Shown: positions 7,099-15,310, counted from the first letter of the stretch. The stretch: 58,694 nucleotides of DNA from Butyricicoccus_A sp963601915 (GCA_963601915.1 CAVCGL010000013.1:1-58694), one strand, 5' to 3'. Notes: generated by a model from the sequence alone, not told the origin. Translations and numbers: made by a program.

Positions 7099-7907
7099 GA
7101 TGCAGGTTCCTCCTTGCGCTTTTTGCGGGTGCGTTCCGCGATGCGCGGAATGAGATTGACGAGCAGCAGCACCACTGTGATGATGACGATAACCAGCGTG
7201 GAAATCGCGTTGATAGACGGGTTGACGCGCTTGGACATCGTGTAGACCAAAATCGAGATGTTCTGTACGCCGTTGCCTGTGACAAAGTAGGAAATCACGA
7301 AATCGTCAAAGGACATTGTAAAGGCGATCAGAGCACCGGCAAAAATGCCCGGGGACAGCTGCGGGATAATGGCATGCCACAGTGCCTGCCACGGATTGGC
7401 ACCCAGATCCAGCGCTGCGTCCGCCAAATTCGGGTCCAGCGTGCGCAGACGCGGCGTGATGGATAACATGACGTATGGCGTGCAAAACGCGACGTGCGCC
7501 AGCAGCAGCGTCAAAAAGCCCTTGCTCACTTCCAGCGTGGCAAAGAACATGAGCAGGCCAATCGCGGTGACAATGTCCGGATTCATAATCGGCAGGTCGT
7601 TGGCGGTGCGCACGGCCTTGCGCAGCGGCTTGCTGCATCGGGACAGACCGATGACGGTAATGGTGCCGATACAGGTGGAAATAATCGTTGCCAAAATAGC
7701 GATGGCGAACGTGGTTCCGATGGCACCCATCGTCACGGACGAGGAAAACATCTTCTCGTACCAGCGCAGAGAAAAGCCGGAAAACGTCGTCAGCGAACGC
7801 GACGCGTTAAACGAGAACAAAATAGTGTATGCGATAGGAATATAAAAGAACACGATGACAGCGGCGAGAACGGCGCGTGTCCAGTGAAAGGATTTTTTCT
7901 GCTTCAA
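7095..7907 (-). CDS. potC: Spermidine/putrescine ABC transporter permease
   Basis: 270 residues with six transmembrane segments and the permease-ATPase contact motif around ALDLGANPWQALWHAIIPQL (EAA loop). Typical length for PotC. ATGA-type overlaps with both potB and potD indicate translational coupling. The Arg/Lys-rich tail (ERTRKKRKEE) is cytoplasmic. Confidence 0.93.
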   Translation of the reverse strand: MKQKKSFHWTRAVLAAVIVFFYIPIAYTILFSFNASRSLTTFSGFSLRWYEKMFSSSVTMGAIGTTFAIAILATIISTCIGTITVIGLSRCSKPLRKAVRTANDLPIMNPDIVTAIGLLMFFATLEVSKGFLTLLLAHVAFCTPYVMLSITPRLRTLDPNLADAALDLGANPWQALWHAIIPQLSPGIFAGALIAFTMSFDDFVISYFVTGNGVQNISILVYTMSKRVNPSINAISTLVIVIITVVLLLVNLIPRIAERTRKKRKEEPAS

Positions 7908-8731
7908 ATCTCGTCACCTCCATTGCGGTCGATTTTGCGGGTCAGATACATGGAAATCATAATGATGATGACCATGATGAGCGAAAGGGCAGAGCCGAAG
8001 CTCCAGTTGCCGGATGTCAGGAACTGCGATTCGATGACATTGCCGATCAGGACATACTGTCCGCCGCCCAGCAGCTTCGGAATAAAGAAGGAGGATACCG
8101 CGGGCAAGAATACCAGCGTGATGCCGGAGATGATGCCCGGAATGCTCAGCGGCAGCGTCACATGGCGAAACGCCTGCGCGCGATTGGCGCCGAGGTCGCT
8201 GGCAGCCTCCAAAAAGGACGGATCCATCTTGGACAGAGAGGTGTGAATTTCCAGAATCATGAACGGCAGGAAGTTGTAGACCATGCCGAGCACGACGGCG
8301 AAATCCGTGTACATAAACTGAAACGGGCCGATGTGCAGCAGACCGAGCAGGTTGTTCAAAATGCCGTTGTCCTGCAAAATGCCGACCCAAGCATAGGTGC
8401 GCACGAGCATGTTGATCCAAGTCGGCAGCGTGATGACGAGAATCAGCGTTGTGCTCTTGACACCAGCGCGGGCGATGGCATAGGCGGACGGATAGCCGAG
8501 CAGCAGACAGACAAGCGTCGTCAAAATCGCAATGCGCATGGAGCGGATGAGCACCTGCATAAACACGGCATCGCGGAAGAAGCGGGCGAAATTGTCCAGC
8601 GTGAACTGACCCTGAAAAAACGCCGTGCCCTCTACCGTGAAGGCGTATGCGATGATGAGCAGCATCGGAATCAAAATGAAAATGGCAATCCAAAAGACAT
8701 AGGGATATGCCATGGAACGAAAACGCTTCAT
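7904..8731 (-). CDS. potB: Spermidine/putrescine ABC transporter permease
   Basis: 275 residues with six transmembrane segments and an EAA loop (AASDLGANRAQAFRHVTLPL). It pairs with PotC to form the channel. GGGAGAC precedes the ATG. Its start lies four bases downstream of the potA stop and its end overlaps potC. Confidence 0.93.
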   Translation of the reverse strand: MKRFRSMAYPYVFWIAIFILIPMLLIIAYAFTVEGTAFFQGQFTLDNFARFFRDAVFMQVLIRSMRIAILTTLVCLLLGYPSAYAIARAGVKSTTLILVITLPTWINMLVRTYAWVGILQDNGILNNLLGLLHIGPFQFMYTDFAVVLGMVYNFLPFMILEIHTSLSKMDPSFLEAASDLGANRAQAFRHVTLPLSIPGIISGITLVFLPAVSSFFIPKLLGGGQYVLIGNVIESQFLTSGNWSFGSALSLIMVIIIMISMYLTRKIDRNGGDEI

Positions 8732-8735
8732 GTGC

Positions 8736-10313
8736 TCAGTCTCCCTTTCTCATGATGTGAATGTCATCCGGCGTGAAGCGCAGGCCGACCAAATCGCCCG
8801 GCTCCGTGCGGTCTGTCGTTGCCACCTTGTACTCAGAACCCATGGTGGCAAACGTAATATCATACACACCCGGCGTGATGTTCTCCCAGTCGAAATCGTA
8901 AATGACATCGGTGATCTTGATGCGGGCGCCTTCATCCTCCGGGGCAAGGCTCCAAGCGGAGGCGTCTGCCCAAATCATCAGGTCGTTGTCCAGCGTCAGG
9001 GACTCCCGAATATCATCGACAGACTTGGAGAAATTCACCGCATAAATTTCTTCCTGATATTCTTCGGACTGGACGCGGTTGGCGTCCTCAACGATCATGT
9101 CTACCGTCACCGTCGTGCCAGCAGCGGTGGAGAAGGTGACAGGGTATCTGCCGTTTTCCGGCTTGATGTCGTAGGAAATCTTGGAAATCGAGACGCCCTC
9201 TTCGCTGTCCTTCTTCCAAGCCTGCGCGTTGGCGCGGGCGATAATCATGGATTCAGTCAGCTCAGCGACATCTTCCTTGTCCAGATAGAAGCTGTCTGCG
9301 TCCATCAGCTCGCCAGCCTCTTCGTTGATGACCGGCTTTTCCTCCGTGATGTTCATTTTGACGGTAATAGACGTGCCCTGGCGGGTCTCTACGATGGTAT
9401 CATAGTGCACGCCCTTGAACAGCACCGACTTGACGCGGCCGCGCAGCAGGCCGTCCTCCGGCGCAACGATGTCGAGATCCTCCGGACGGATGACCACATC
9501 GACCTCTTCGTTCGGCGCGAAGCCGCCGTCCACACAGTCAAACGGATGACCGTCAAAAATGACGCGGTTGTCGCACGGCATCACGCCGTCGGTAATATTG
9601 CTCTCGCCGATAAAGTTGGCGACATAGCGGTTGACCGGCTCGTTGTAAATGTCAACCGGAGAGCCAATCTGTTCGATGTTGCCGCCCTTCATGACGACAA
9701 TGGTGTCTGACATCGTGAGGGCTTCTTCCTGATCGTGGGTGACGAAAATAAAGGTGATGCCGACTTCCTGCTGGATGTTTTTCAGCTCGCGCTGCATTTC
9801 CTTGCGCAGCTTGAGATCCAGTGCGCCGAGCGGCTCATCGAGAAGCAGAACCTTCGGCTCGTTGACCAGAGCGCGCGCAATGGCAACGCGCTGCTGCTGG
9901 CCGCCGGACATCTGGGTGATGCGGCGCTTGTCAAAGCCGCTCAGACCGACCAGACGCAGCATACGCTTGACCTTCTGCTCGATGATGTCTTTCGGCTCTT
10001 TTTTGAGATTGAGACCGAAGGCGATGTTGTCATAGACGTTCAGATGCGGAAACAGCGCGTATTTCTGGAATACCGTGTTGACTTCGCGCTTGTACGGCGG
10101 CAGGCCGGAAATGTCCTTGCCGTCAAACAGCACCTGACCGTCGTCGGCATCGAGGAAGCCCGCGATGATGCGCAGCAGGGTTGTTTTGCCGCAGCCGGAC
10201 GGGCCGAGCAGCGTGACAAATTCATTTTCGTGGATGTCCAGCGAGATGCCGTTGAGCACGCGCTGCCCGTCAAAATCCTTGACGATGTTCTTGATTTCGA
10301 TGAGTTTCTTCAT
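8736..10313 (-). CDS. potA: Polyamine ABC transporter ATPase with inserted duplicated domain
   Basis: 525 residues, about 150-180 longer than usual PotA. Walker A GPSGCGKT (37-44), signature MSGGQQQR (135-142) and Walker B LLLDEP (156-161) are intact. The TOBE domain starts normally (about 232-320) and its usual end (GDLVGLRFTPDDIHIM) is at the C-terminus, but roughly residues 321-500 are an insertion. The insertion contains two homologous units (about 341-406 and 427-498) sharing the pattern A-x-A-x-AW, EG, I-x-YD, G-x-Y-x-[VI]TF. AGGAGA precedes the ATG. Confidence 0.93.
   Translation of the reverse strand: MKKLIEIKNIVKDFDGQRVLNGISLDIHENEFVTLLGPSGCGKTTLLRIIAGFLDADDGQVLFDGKDISGLPPYKREVNTVFQKYALFPHLNVYDNIAFGLNLKKEPKDIIEQKVKRMLRLVGLSGFDKRRITQMSGGQQQRVAIARALVNEPKVLLLDEPLGALDLKLRKEMQRELKNIQQEVGITFIFVTHDQEEALTMSDTIVVMKGGNIEQIGSPVDIYNEPVNRYVANFIGESNITDGVMPCDNRVIFDGHPFDCVDGGFAPNEEVDVVIRPEDLDIVAPEDGLLRGRVKSVLFKGVHYDTIVETRQGTSITVKMNITEEKPVINEEAGELMDADSFYLDKEDVAELTESMIIARANAQAWKKDSEEGVSISKISYDIKPENGRYPVTFSTAAGTTVTVDMIVEDANRVQSEEYQEEIYAVNFSKSVDDIRESLTLDNDLMIWADASAWSLAPEDEGARIKITDVIYDFDWENITPGVYDITFATMGSEYKVATTDRTEPGDLVGLRFTPDDIHIMRKGD
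8814..9353 (-). repeat. Tandem duplicated beta-rich units inside potA
   Basis: This codes residues about 321-500 of PotA. The two units align at protein level, for example SISKISYDI...GRYPVTF with KITDVIYDF...GVYDITF, but have diverged in DNA, so the duplication is old. Each looks like a small Ig-like beta domain. Confidence 0.6.
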
Positions 10314-10337
10314 AATTTCTCCTAATTGGGTGGAATG

Positions 10338-10871
10338 TCAAAATAAAGGTGGCGTGCAGACCCACAGCACCTGTGCGGTCTGCTTTTTGTCGTTGCGGAT
10401 GTAATGCGCCGATTTGCCGTCTAAGTAAAAGGTCTCTCCCTTGCGGACGGGATAGGACGCGGTATCCGTGACGAGGACGACGGAGCCGGTGAGCACATAG
10501 CCAAATTCTTCGCCGCCGTGCGGGCCGGAAGAAAACGACTTGCCGCCCGTGGGAATCTCCACGAGCACAGGCTCCATTTGATTTTTTTGCGTGTTGGGAA
10601 CGATCCATCGAATGGTGCAGCCGTCGCGTGCATCCTCAAAAAAATCCGCCTGTCGGAACACAAGCTGTTCCTCCGGCGAATCGCTGAAAAATTCAGACAG
10701 GGAAGACCCCAACGCTTCGAGAATGTCGGAGAGCGTCGCAATAGATGGGCTGGTCAGATCCCGTTCCAGCTGCGAAAGAAACCCTTTCGTCAGCTCACAG
10801 CGGGAAGCAAGCTCCTCTAATGTCAATTCCTGCTGGATACGCATTCGTTTGATCTTTGAACCAATTTTCAT
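10338..10871 (-). CDS. XRE-cupin regulator of the polyamine operon
   Basis: 177 residues: N-terminal Cro/C1 HTH (LTLEELASRCELTKGFLSQL) and C-terminal cupin (about 110-175, HGGEEFGYVLTGS, RKGETFYLDGKSAHYI). This is the PuuR-like architecture that often regulates polyamine genes and senses small ligands through the cupin. First gene of the pot operon, 24 bases before potA. The ATG at 10871 follows GGAGGA. Confidence 0.88.
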   Translation of the reverse strand: MKIGSKIKRMRIQQELTLEELASRCELTKGFLSQLERDLTSPSIATLSDILEALGSSLSEFFSDSPEEQLVFRQADFFEDARDGCTIRWIVPNTQKNQMEPVLVEIPTGGKSFSSGPHGGEEFGYVLTGSVVLVTDTASYPVRKGETFYLDGKSAHYIRNDKKQTAQVLWVCTPPLF

Positions 10872-10964
10872 ACTGGGCCGGAAGTTCCGGCGCGGGTCCT
10901 CCTTTCTGTTCTCTTTACAAATACTAAACTTTTTGTTGCAGTTTATCGAACCGCAAGCATTACT

Positions 10965-10992
10965 ATTATACTCTTCTTTTTTGGGCTTGCAA
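10965..10992 (-). promoter_or_regulatory. Promoter of the polyamine operon
   Basis: Minus strand TTGCAA (10992-10987), 16-bp spacer, TATAAT (10970-10965). A perfect inverted repeat TTTTTCTC-N6-GAGAAAAA at 10998-11019 lies just upstream of the -35 and is a candidate operator. Confidence 0.65.
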
Positions 10993-10997
10993 TAGAT

Positions 10998-11019
10998 TTT
11001 TTCTCAGTTGCGAGAAAAA
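10998..11019. promoter_or_regulatory. Inverted repeat upstream of the pot promoter
   Basis: Eight-base arms TTTTTCTC and GAGAAAAA around AGTTGC. Its position next to the -35 box makes it a candidate binding site for the XRE-cupin protein. Confidence 0.45.
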
Positions 11020-11105
11020 GCAAAAATTTCCATATCCTGTCGCAATTTGTGTAACAGCCGTGTAAAATTTTTGGCGGTTTCTCTAGATAGAATGGACAGG
11101 CAACC

Positions 11106-11135
11106 GTATAAATATCAGAAAAACTGCCCATACTT
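11106..11135 (+). promoter_or_regulatory. Possible forespore (sigma-F/G type) promoter of spoIIQ
   Basis: GTATA (11106-11110), 15 bases, then GCCCATACTT. This is near the sigma-F pattern GYATA-N15/16-GNNNATACT. The identification depends on the downstream gene being spoIIQ. Confidence 0.4.
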
Positions 11136-11170
11136 CCAGTACAGGAAAATGAAAGCAGGGAGATGAGTGA

Positions 11171-11872
11171 ATGAAACGAACAAACGGCAGTGCACAGTGG
11201 TGGTCGGAGGACAAGAGCTTTTACGTGGTTCTCCTGCTGTGCCTCGCGGCGATTGCGGTGGCAGCCTATCTGCTGTTTGCCTTTCCGAGCGGTACCACCG
11301 ATGAGACGATGCAGGCACAGGAGTATCAGGCGGATGACAGCGTGACAGCATCGGAAGCGCTCGAGCGCATTCCGGCGATGGATCCGCAGCCTGCGCAAAA
11401 GCAGCAGGAGTCCGAGACGCAAGCGGAGGAGTCGGAGCAGACCGAACAGCCGGTACAGCAGACCGCCGCTGCGCTGACCGTTGTGCCGCCGATGGACAGC
11501 GACATCACACAGGATTTTTCCAAGGATACACTGACGTATAACGAGACGACTGGCGATTGGCGGACACATGAAGCGATAGATTATGCGGGAAAAGAGGGCG
11601 ATGCGGTACAGGCAGCGGCGGACGGAACCGTGCTCGCCGTGGGTGAAGATGCCGTACTGGGCAAGTATATCACGATCAGCCATGTACAGGGCTTTACCAG
11701 CCTGTATGCGGGCATTGCAGACCCGACGGTATCCGAGGGAGATTCCGTCACACAGGGGCAAACCATCGCCGTATTGGGAGATCCGATGCCGCTGGAGGAG
11801 AAGCAGGGGGCGCATCTGCATTTTGCCGTGTCGGCTGACGGAGAAGCAAAAGATCCGAAGCAACTCTATTGA
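11171..11872 (+). CDS. spoIIQ: SpoIIQ-like M23 peptidase-fold sporulation protein
   Basis: 233 residues: one N-terminal transmembrane helix (about 17-37), a Glu/Gln-rich linker, then a LytM/M23 domain. The zinc motifs THEAIDYAG (H...D) and HLHF are both present, as in clostridial SpoIIQ and unlike the degenerate B. subtilis form. The stretch TLTYNETTGDWRTHEAIDYA is characteristic of SpoIIQ. The protein would sit in the forespore membrane and connect with SpoIIIAH across the intermembrane space during engulfment. Assignment to SpoIIQ rather than another M23 protein is inferred from these motifs. Confidence 0.8.
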   Translation: MKRTNGSAQWWSEDKSFYVVLLLCLAAIAVAAYLLFAFPSGTTDETMQAQEYQADDSVTASEALERIPAMDPQPAQKQQESETQAEESEQTEQPVQQTAAALTVVPPMDSDITQDFSKDTLTYNETTGDWRTHEAIDYAGKEGDAVQAAADGTVLAVGEDAVLGKYITISHVQGFTSLYAGIADPTVSEGDSVTQGQTIAVLGDPMPLEEKQGAHLHFAVSADGEAKDPKQLY

Positions 11873-11912
11873 GTTAAAAAGGTGAAAAAATCGGCATTTT
11901 CATCGGCAAGTA

Positions 11913-11942
11913 TTGACAAAATTCAGTGCCGTGCGATATAAT
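11913..11942 (+). promoter_or_regulatory. Strong sigma-A promoter for the candidate small RNA
   Basis: Both hexamers are perfect: TTGACA (11913-11918), 18-bp spacer, TATAAT (11937-11942). No gene with a ribosome site follows before the terminator at 12091-12129. Confidence 0.85.
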
Positions 11943-11948
11943 GATGCC

Positions 11949-12129
11949 AAGCTTATGTGGAGACATATGGGCCCGACAAAATCCCAATTTTGTTTAAAGC
12001 ACGAATATCATCCCCCAGATAGTGCTTTATATCATCCCCAAATTGTATGCTGTGTTTTATCATCCCCCAAAACTTCCACAGCATACACAAGAGGCAGTCT
12101 GCTTAACCGGTATGCAGACTGCCTCTTTT
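11949..12129 (+). ncRNA. Candidate small RNA with three AUCAUCCCC motifs
   Basis: About 180 bases between a consensus promoter and a strong terminator, with no plausible reading frame. Predicted elements in order: stem TATGT/ACATA with GGAG loop (11954-11967); ACAAAAT/ATTTTGT with CCCA loop (11976-11993); TAAAGCAC/GTGCTTTA (11995-12029) whose 19-base loop holds ATCATCCCCC; an unpaired linker holding ATCATCCCC (12031-12039); GTATGCTGTG/CACAGCATAC (12045-12086), extended by TTTT/AAAA, whose apical loop is exactly ATCATCCCCC; then the terminator. Exposed C-rich repeats are typical of regulatory RNAs that pair with Shine-Dalgarno regions. Targets are unknown. Confidence 0.75.
12091..12129 (+). 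terminator. Terminator of the candidate small RNA
   Basis: Perfect 12-bp stem GAGGCAGTCTGC / GCAGACTGCCTC with an 11-base loop and TTTT. Confidence 0.9.
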
Positions 12130-12283
12130 CATGTAATTCTTAAGAACTCTCTTAAGATATGTAACCGTTTTGTGTTCAAACTGTCATGCGCCTGTTGTTG
12201 CTAGTAACAAACGAAAATGCTAAACTAGGAGCATAAAGAAACAGTTCCAACCCAAAGGGCACAGGACGTAAGGAGGGAGTTCT

Positions 12284-13369
12284 ATGAAAACGAAAAAGAT
12301 GATGATTAGCCTGATTTCCGGCACATTAGCAGCCGTGATGACGTGTGGCGGAGCGCTCGCTGCGAGCGTTCGCACAACAACCGATGTAAACATGAGAGCA
12401 AAGCCGGATAACAGTGCCGCTGTCCTGTGCGTTCTGCCGAAGAATGCGGAAGCAGAGAAGCTGGGCGTGGAAGGCAACTGGTATCACCTGTCCTATAAAG
12501 ACAAGGACGGCTATGTATACAAGAAGTACATCAAGGACTCCGAGACCACCACTCCGGCAACCAAGACCGTATATACGACGGGCGATCTGAACGTTCGCGC
12601 AAAGCCGGATAAGACCAGCGCAAAGCTCGGCGTTCTCAAGAAGGGCACAGCTGTAGAGACCACCGGCCTGAAAAACGGTTGGTACACCATCAAGTACAAC
12701 GGCAAGACCGGTTACATCTCCGCAAAGTATACGACGGAGACCAAGCCGGAAGTCAAGCCGACTACCACGACCGTTTACACCACGGGCGATCTGTACGTTC
12801 GTGCAAAGCCGGATAAGACCAGCGCAAAGCTCGGCGTTCTCAAGAAGGGTACCGCCGTAGAGACCACCGGCCTGAAAAACGGCTGGTACACCATCAAGTA
12901 CAACGGCAAGACCGGTTATATCTCCGCGAAGTATACCACCACGACCAAGCCGGCAACCGCTGCCAAGAAGGTTGTGTACACTACCGCGAACCTGAATGTC
13001 CGCGATAAGGCGTCCACCAGCGGCAAGAAGCTCGGCGTTCTCAAGAAGGGAACCGCAGTAGAAGTCATCGAGCTGAAAAACGGTTGGTACACCATCAAGT
13101 ACAACGGCAAGACCGGTTACATCTCCGCGAAGTACACCACCGAAGTCAAGCCGGGCACCGAAAAGCCGACCGCTCCGGCAACCAAGACCGTATACACCAC
13201 CTCCGACCTGAATGTTCGCGCAGAGCCGAACAAGAATGCCAAGAAACTGGGCGTTCTCAAGAAGGGCGCAGAGGTAAAGACCATTACCCTGAAGAACGGT
13301 TGGTACAGCATCGCGTATAACGGCAAGACCGGTTATATCTCCGCGAAGTACACCACCGACAAGCGCTGA
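12284..13369 (+). CDS. Secreted protein of five tandem bacterial SH3 domains
   Basis: 361 residues: a Sec signal peptide (MKTKKMMISLISGTLAAVMT, cleavage near ALAAS), then five SH3_3 domains, each with the NVRAKP/DKTSAKLGVLKKG and NGWYTIKYNGKTGYISAKY pattern, joined by Thr/Lys/Pro linkers. No catalytic domain is present. SH3b domains bind peptidoglycan, so a cell-wall role is likely. Repeats two and three are nearly identical at DNA level (204-bp period). AAGGAGGG lies before the ATG. Possible promoter TTGCTA-17-TAAACT just upstream. Related in its signal peptide and domains to the next gene. Confidence 0.88.
   Translation: MKTKKMMISLISGTLAAVMTCGGALAASVRTTTDVNMRAKPDNSAAVLCVLPKNAEAEKLGVEGNWYHLSYKDKDGYVYKKYIKDSETTTPATKTVYTTGDLNVRAKPDKTSAKLGVLKKGTAVETTGLKNGWYTIKYNGKTGYISAKYTTETKPEVKPTTTTVYTTGDLYVRAKPDKTSAKLGVLKKGTAVETTGLKNGWYTIKYNGKTGYISAKYTTTTKPATAAKKVVYTTANLNVRDKASTSGKKLGVLKKGTAVEVIELKNGWYTIKYNGKTGYISAKYTTEVKPGTEKPTAPATKTVYTTSDLNVRAEPNKNAKKLGVLKKGAEVKTITLKNGWYSIAYNGKTGYISAKYTTDKR
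12580..12985 (+). repeat. 204-bp tandem repeat in the SH3-domain gene
   Basis: The block beginning GGGCGATCTG at 12580 recurs at 12784 with few differences across about 170 bases, including long identical stretches. Two further, more diverged copies follow. Confidence 0.85.
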
Positions 13370-13399
13370 ATGCGTCAGAAACAATCGAAAATGAACACA

Positions 13400-13427
13400 A
13401 ACCGGCACCGAAAGGTGCCGGTTTTCC
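13400..13427 (+). terminator. Terminator of the SH3-domain gene
   Basis: Stem ACCGGCACC / GGTGCCGGT with GAAA loop, followed by TTTTCC. Confidence 0.9.
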
Positions 13428-13470
13428 GTTATATCATATGGAATTTTGACATATGTATTTGCTTGAAACC

Positions 13471-13499
13471 TTGAAAAGAACAAAAGGAAGTGATACAAT
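13471..13499 (+). promoter_or_regulatory. Promoter of the SH3-VanW gene
   Basis: TTGAAA, 17-bp spacer, TACAAT, 34 bp before the start codon. Confidence 0.65.
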
Positions 13500-13532
13500 A
13501 CAAGGGAAAAATCTATATTTTGGAGGATGACT

Positions 13533-14798
13533 ATGAAAACCAAAAGAATTATGAGGGGAATTCTTTCTGGCGCTCTGGCTGCTGCAACCGTATGCGGCAG
13601 CGCAGCATTTGCTTATGCAAATCCGGCGGCAGAATCGACCCAAACGACCACATCTGTCTCTGCTTCGGCAGTGGAGTATGCTGAGACGGCATCCGCTGTA
13701 TATATGCGCAGCGAGCCGCAGAACGGCGCCGCTATCGTGTGCACGATTCCGGAGAACACCACCATTCAGAAGGTTTCTCAAAACGGTAACTGGTACCAAG
13801 TGTCATATAATGGTAAAACTGGTTATATTTACAAGAAGTTCCTGAAGCAGACGGGCGAGAACGCGGCTCCGGCTCAGCAGCCGCAGAGCAGCACCAGCAC
13901 ACCGGCACAGAAGGAAGACAAGCCGCAGGAAACCGCCGGCGCAGTTTACACAACTGCCGGCGTCAACATGAGAACCCAGCCGAAAAACGGCTCGGCAGTA
14001 ATCTGCGTTGTTCCGCAGGGCACACAGGTACAGAAGACCGGTACTTCCGGCAACTGGGTACAGATTTCCTACAACAACCAGACCGGTTACGTGTACAACA
14101 AGTATCTGTCCGACAAGAGCACCGGAGCTGAGCAGAACACCACGCAGCCGAGCAACACAACCGGCAGCACCACGACGAACACGACAACAACGACAAAGGG
14201 CGAGGAGTTCAGCGATGTGCTGGGTTCCAAGACCACGTACTATAACTCCAGCGTAAAGGGTCGCACGACCAATATCCGTCTGGCAGCAGAGGCCATTAAC
14301 GGCACCGTCCTTCAGCCGGGCGAGACCTTCTCGCTCAACGGCATTGTCGGCAGAAGAACTGCGGCAAAGGGCTACCAGAACGCCATCATTTTCCAGAACG
14401 GCAAGCAGGTAGAAGGTCTGGGCGGCGGTGTCTGCCAGGTATCCTCGACGGTATACGGCGCAGTTCTGTATGCAGATCTGAAGGTGACGGAGCGCTCCTG
14501 CCATCAGTTCCAGGTATCGTACACACCGGTATCGCAGGATGCCGCAGTATATTACGGCAGCCAGGACTTCAAGTTCGTGAACAACACGGACAACCCGATT
14601 AAGATTGAGGCAAGCGCAGGCAGCGGTTCTTTGTCCGTGACGATTTACGGCACAAAGACCTCGGAAAAGACGGTTACGCTGTCCAGCAAGAGCTCTGTCA
14701 GCGGCAACTATAAGTACGCTTCTCTGTACAAGACCGTGACGGAGAACGGCAAGTCCACCACGACAAAGGTCAATACAAGCAAGTATCTGCTCAAGTAA
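13533..14798 (+). CDS. Secreted VanW-domain protein with two SH3b domains
   Basis: 421 residues: signal peptide ending near AFAYANP, two SH3_3 domains (about 50-105 and 140-190), a Thr-rich linker, then a VanW domain (about 205-370) with GRTTNIRLAAEAINGTVLQP, PGETFSLN and GGGVCQVSSTVY. VanW proteins are cell-envelope proteins of unclear biochemistry. The second ATG (13533) is chosen because GGAGG ends directly against the first ATG (13527) but six bases before this one. SH3 domains presumably target the protein to peptidoglycan. Confidence 0.88.
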   Translation: MKTKRIMRGILSGALAAATVCGSAAFAYANPAAESTQTTTSVSASAVEYAETASAVYMRSEPQNGAAIVCTIPENTTIQKVSQNGNWYQVSYNGKTGYIYKKFLKQTGENAAPAQQPQSSTSTPAQKEDKPQETAGAVYTTAGVNMRTQPKNGSAVICVVPQGTQVQKTGTSGNWVQISYNNQTGYVYNKYLSDKSTGAEQNTTQPSNTTGSTTTNTTTTTKGEEFSDVLGSKTTYYNSSVKGRTTNIRLAAEAINGTVLQPGETFSLNGIVGRRTAAKGYQNAIIFQNGKQVEGLGGGVCQVSSTVYGAVLYADLKVTERSCHQFQVSYTPVSQDAAVYYGSQDFKFVNNTDNPIKIEASAGSGSLSVTIYGTKTSEKTVTLSSKSSVSGNYKYASLYKTVTENGKSTTTKVNTSKYLLK

Positions 14799-14812
14799 TC
14801 CGAGCGGAATAC

Positions 14813-14843
14813 AAAAAAACGCCAGCCCATCGGGCTGGCGTTT
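14813..14843. terminator. Bidirectional terminator between vanW and yjbQ
   Basis: Stem AACGCCAGCCC / GGGCTGGCGTT with a three-base loop, an A-run before and T-run after. It can serve both convergent genes. Confidence 0.9.
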
Positions 14844-14857
14844 TGATTTGCATGAAA

Positions 14858-15310
14858 TTATTCGCCCATGACCTGGAATACGATTTCGCGGTGACGATCG
14901 CGGGTGTCGCACTCGACCAGGGTCAGATTCTGCCACGGGCCGACGGTGATGCGTCCGTCGATAAACGGAACCGTGATGAACGGGCTGAGCAGTGCCGACT
15001 TGATATGGCTCGAGCCGTTGTCGTCATGCCAGGTGTTGTGGTGCTCGTAATGAATCACGCGGCCCTTTTCATCCGTATACGGAGAAAAGACATCCATGGC
15101 TGCCTTGAGGTCATGATTGACCATGCCAGGCTCAAATTCCAGCGTGGTCAGACCGGCAACGCCGCCGGTCGTAAAGCCGGTAACGGTACCGCTCTTGATG
15201 CCGTACTTGTGGCAAGCCTCGGTTACAGCCTCCTGAAAATCTCCGGTTACATCAATCATACCCATGTGTGCGCGGGTGTGATATTCCTTCATGGAACTAT
15301 AAACTGCCAT
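14858..15310 (-). CDS. yjbQ: YjbQ/UPF0047 family protein
   Basis: 150 residues. Contains the family hallmarks EGNTTGGV-like region FTTGGVAGLTTLE, EHHNTWHDDNGSSHIKSALL and VGPWQNLTLVECDTRDRHRE. Members have been linked to thiamine phosphate synthase side activity, but the physiological role is not settled. The ATG at 15310 is chosen for GGAGGAG ten bases upstream. Convergent with the VanW gene. Confidence 0.88.
   Translation of the reverse strand: MAVYSSMKEYHTRAHMGMIDVTGDFQEAVTEACHKYGIKSGTVTGFTTGGVAGLTTLEFEPGMVNHDLKAAMDVFSPYTDEKGRVIHYEHHNTWHDDNGSSHIKSALLSPFITVPFIDGRITVGPWQNLTLVECDTRDRHREIVFQVMGE

Noticed and set aside
12326..13543. A 405-codon frame opposite the SH3-domain gene
   Set aside because: It mirrors the internal repeats of the SH3 gene. 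The protein on the other strand has a signal peptide, clear domains and AAGGAGG.
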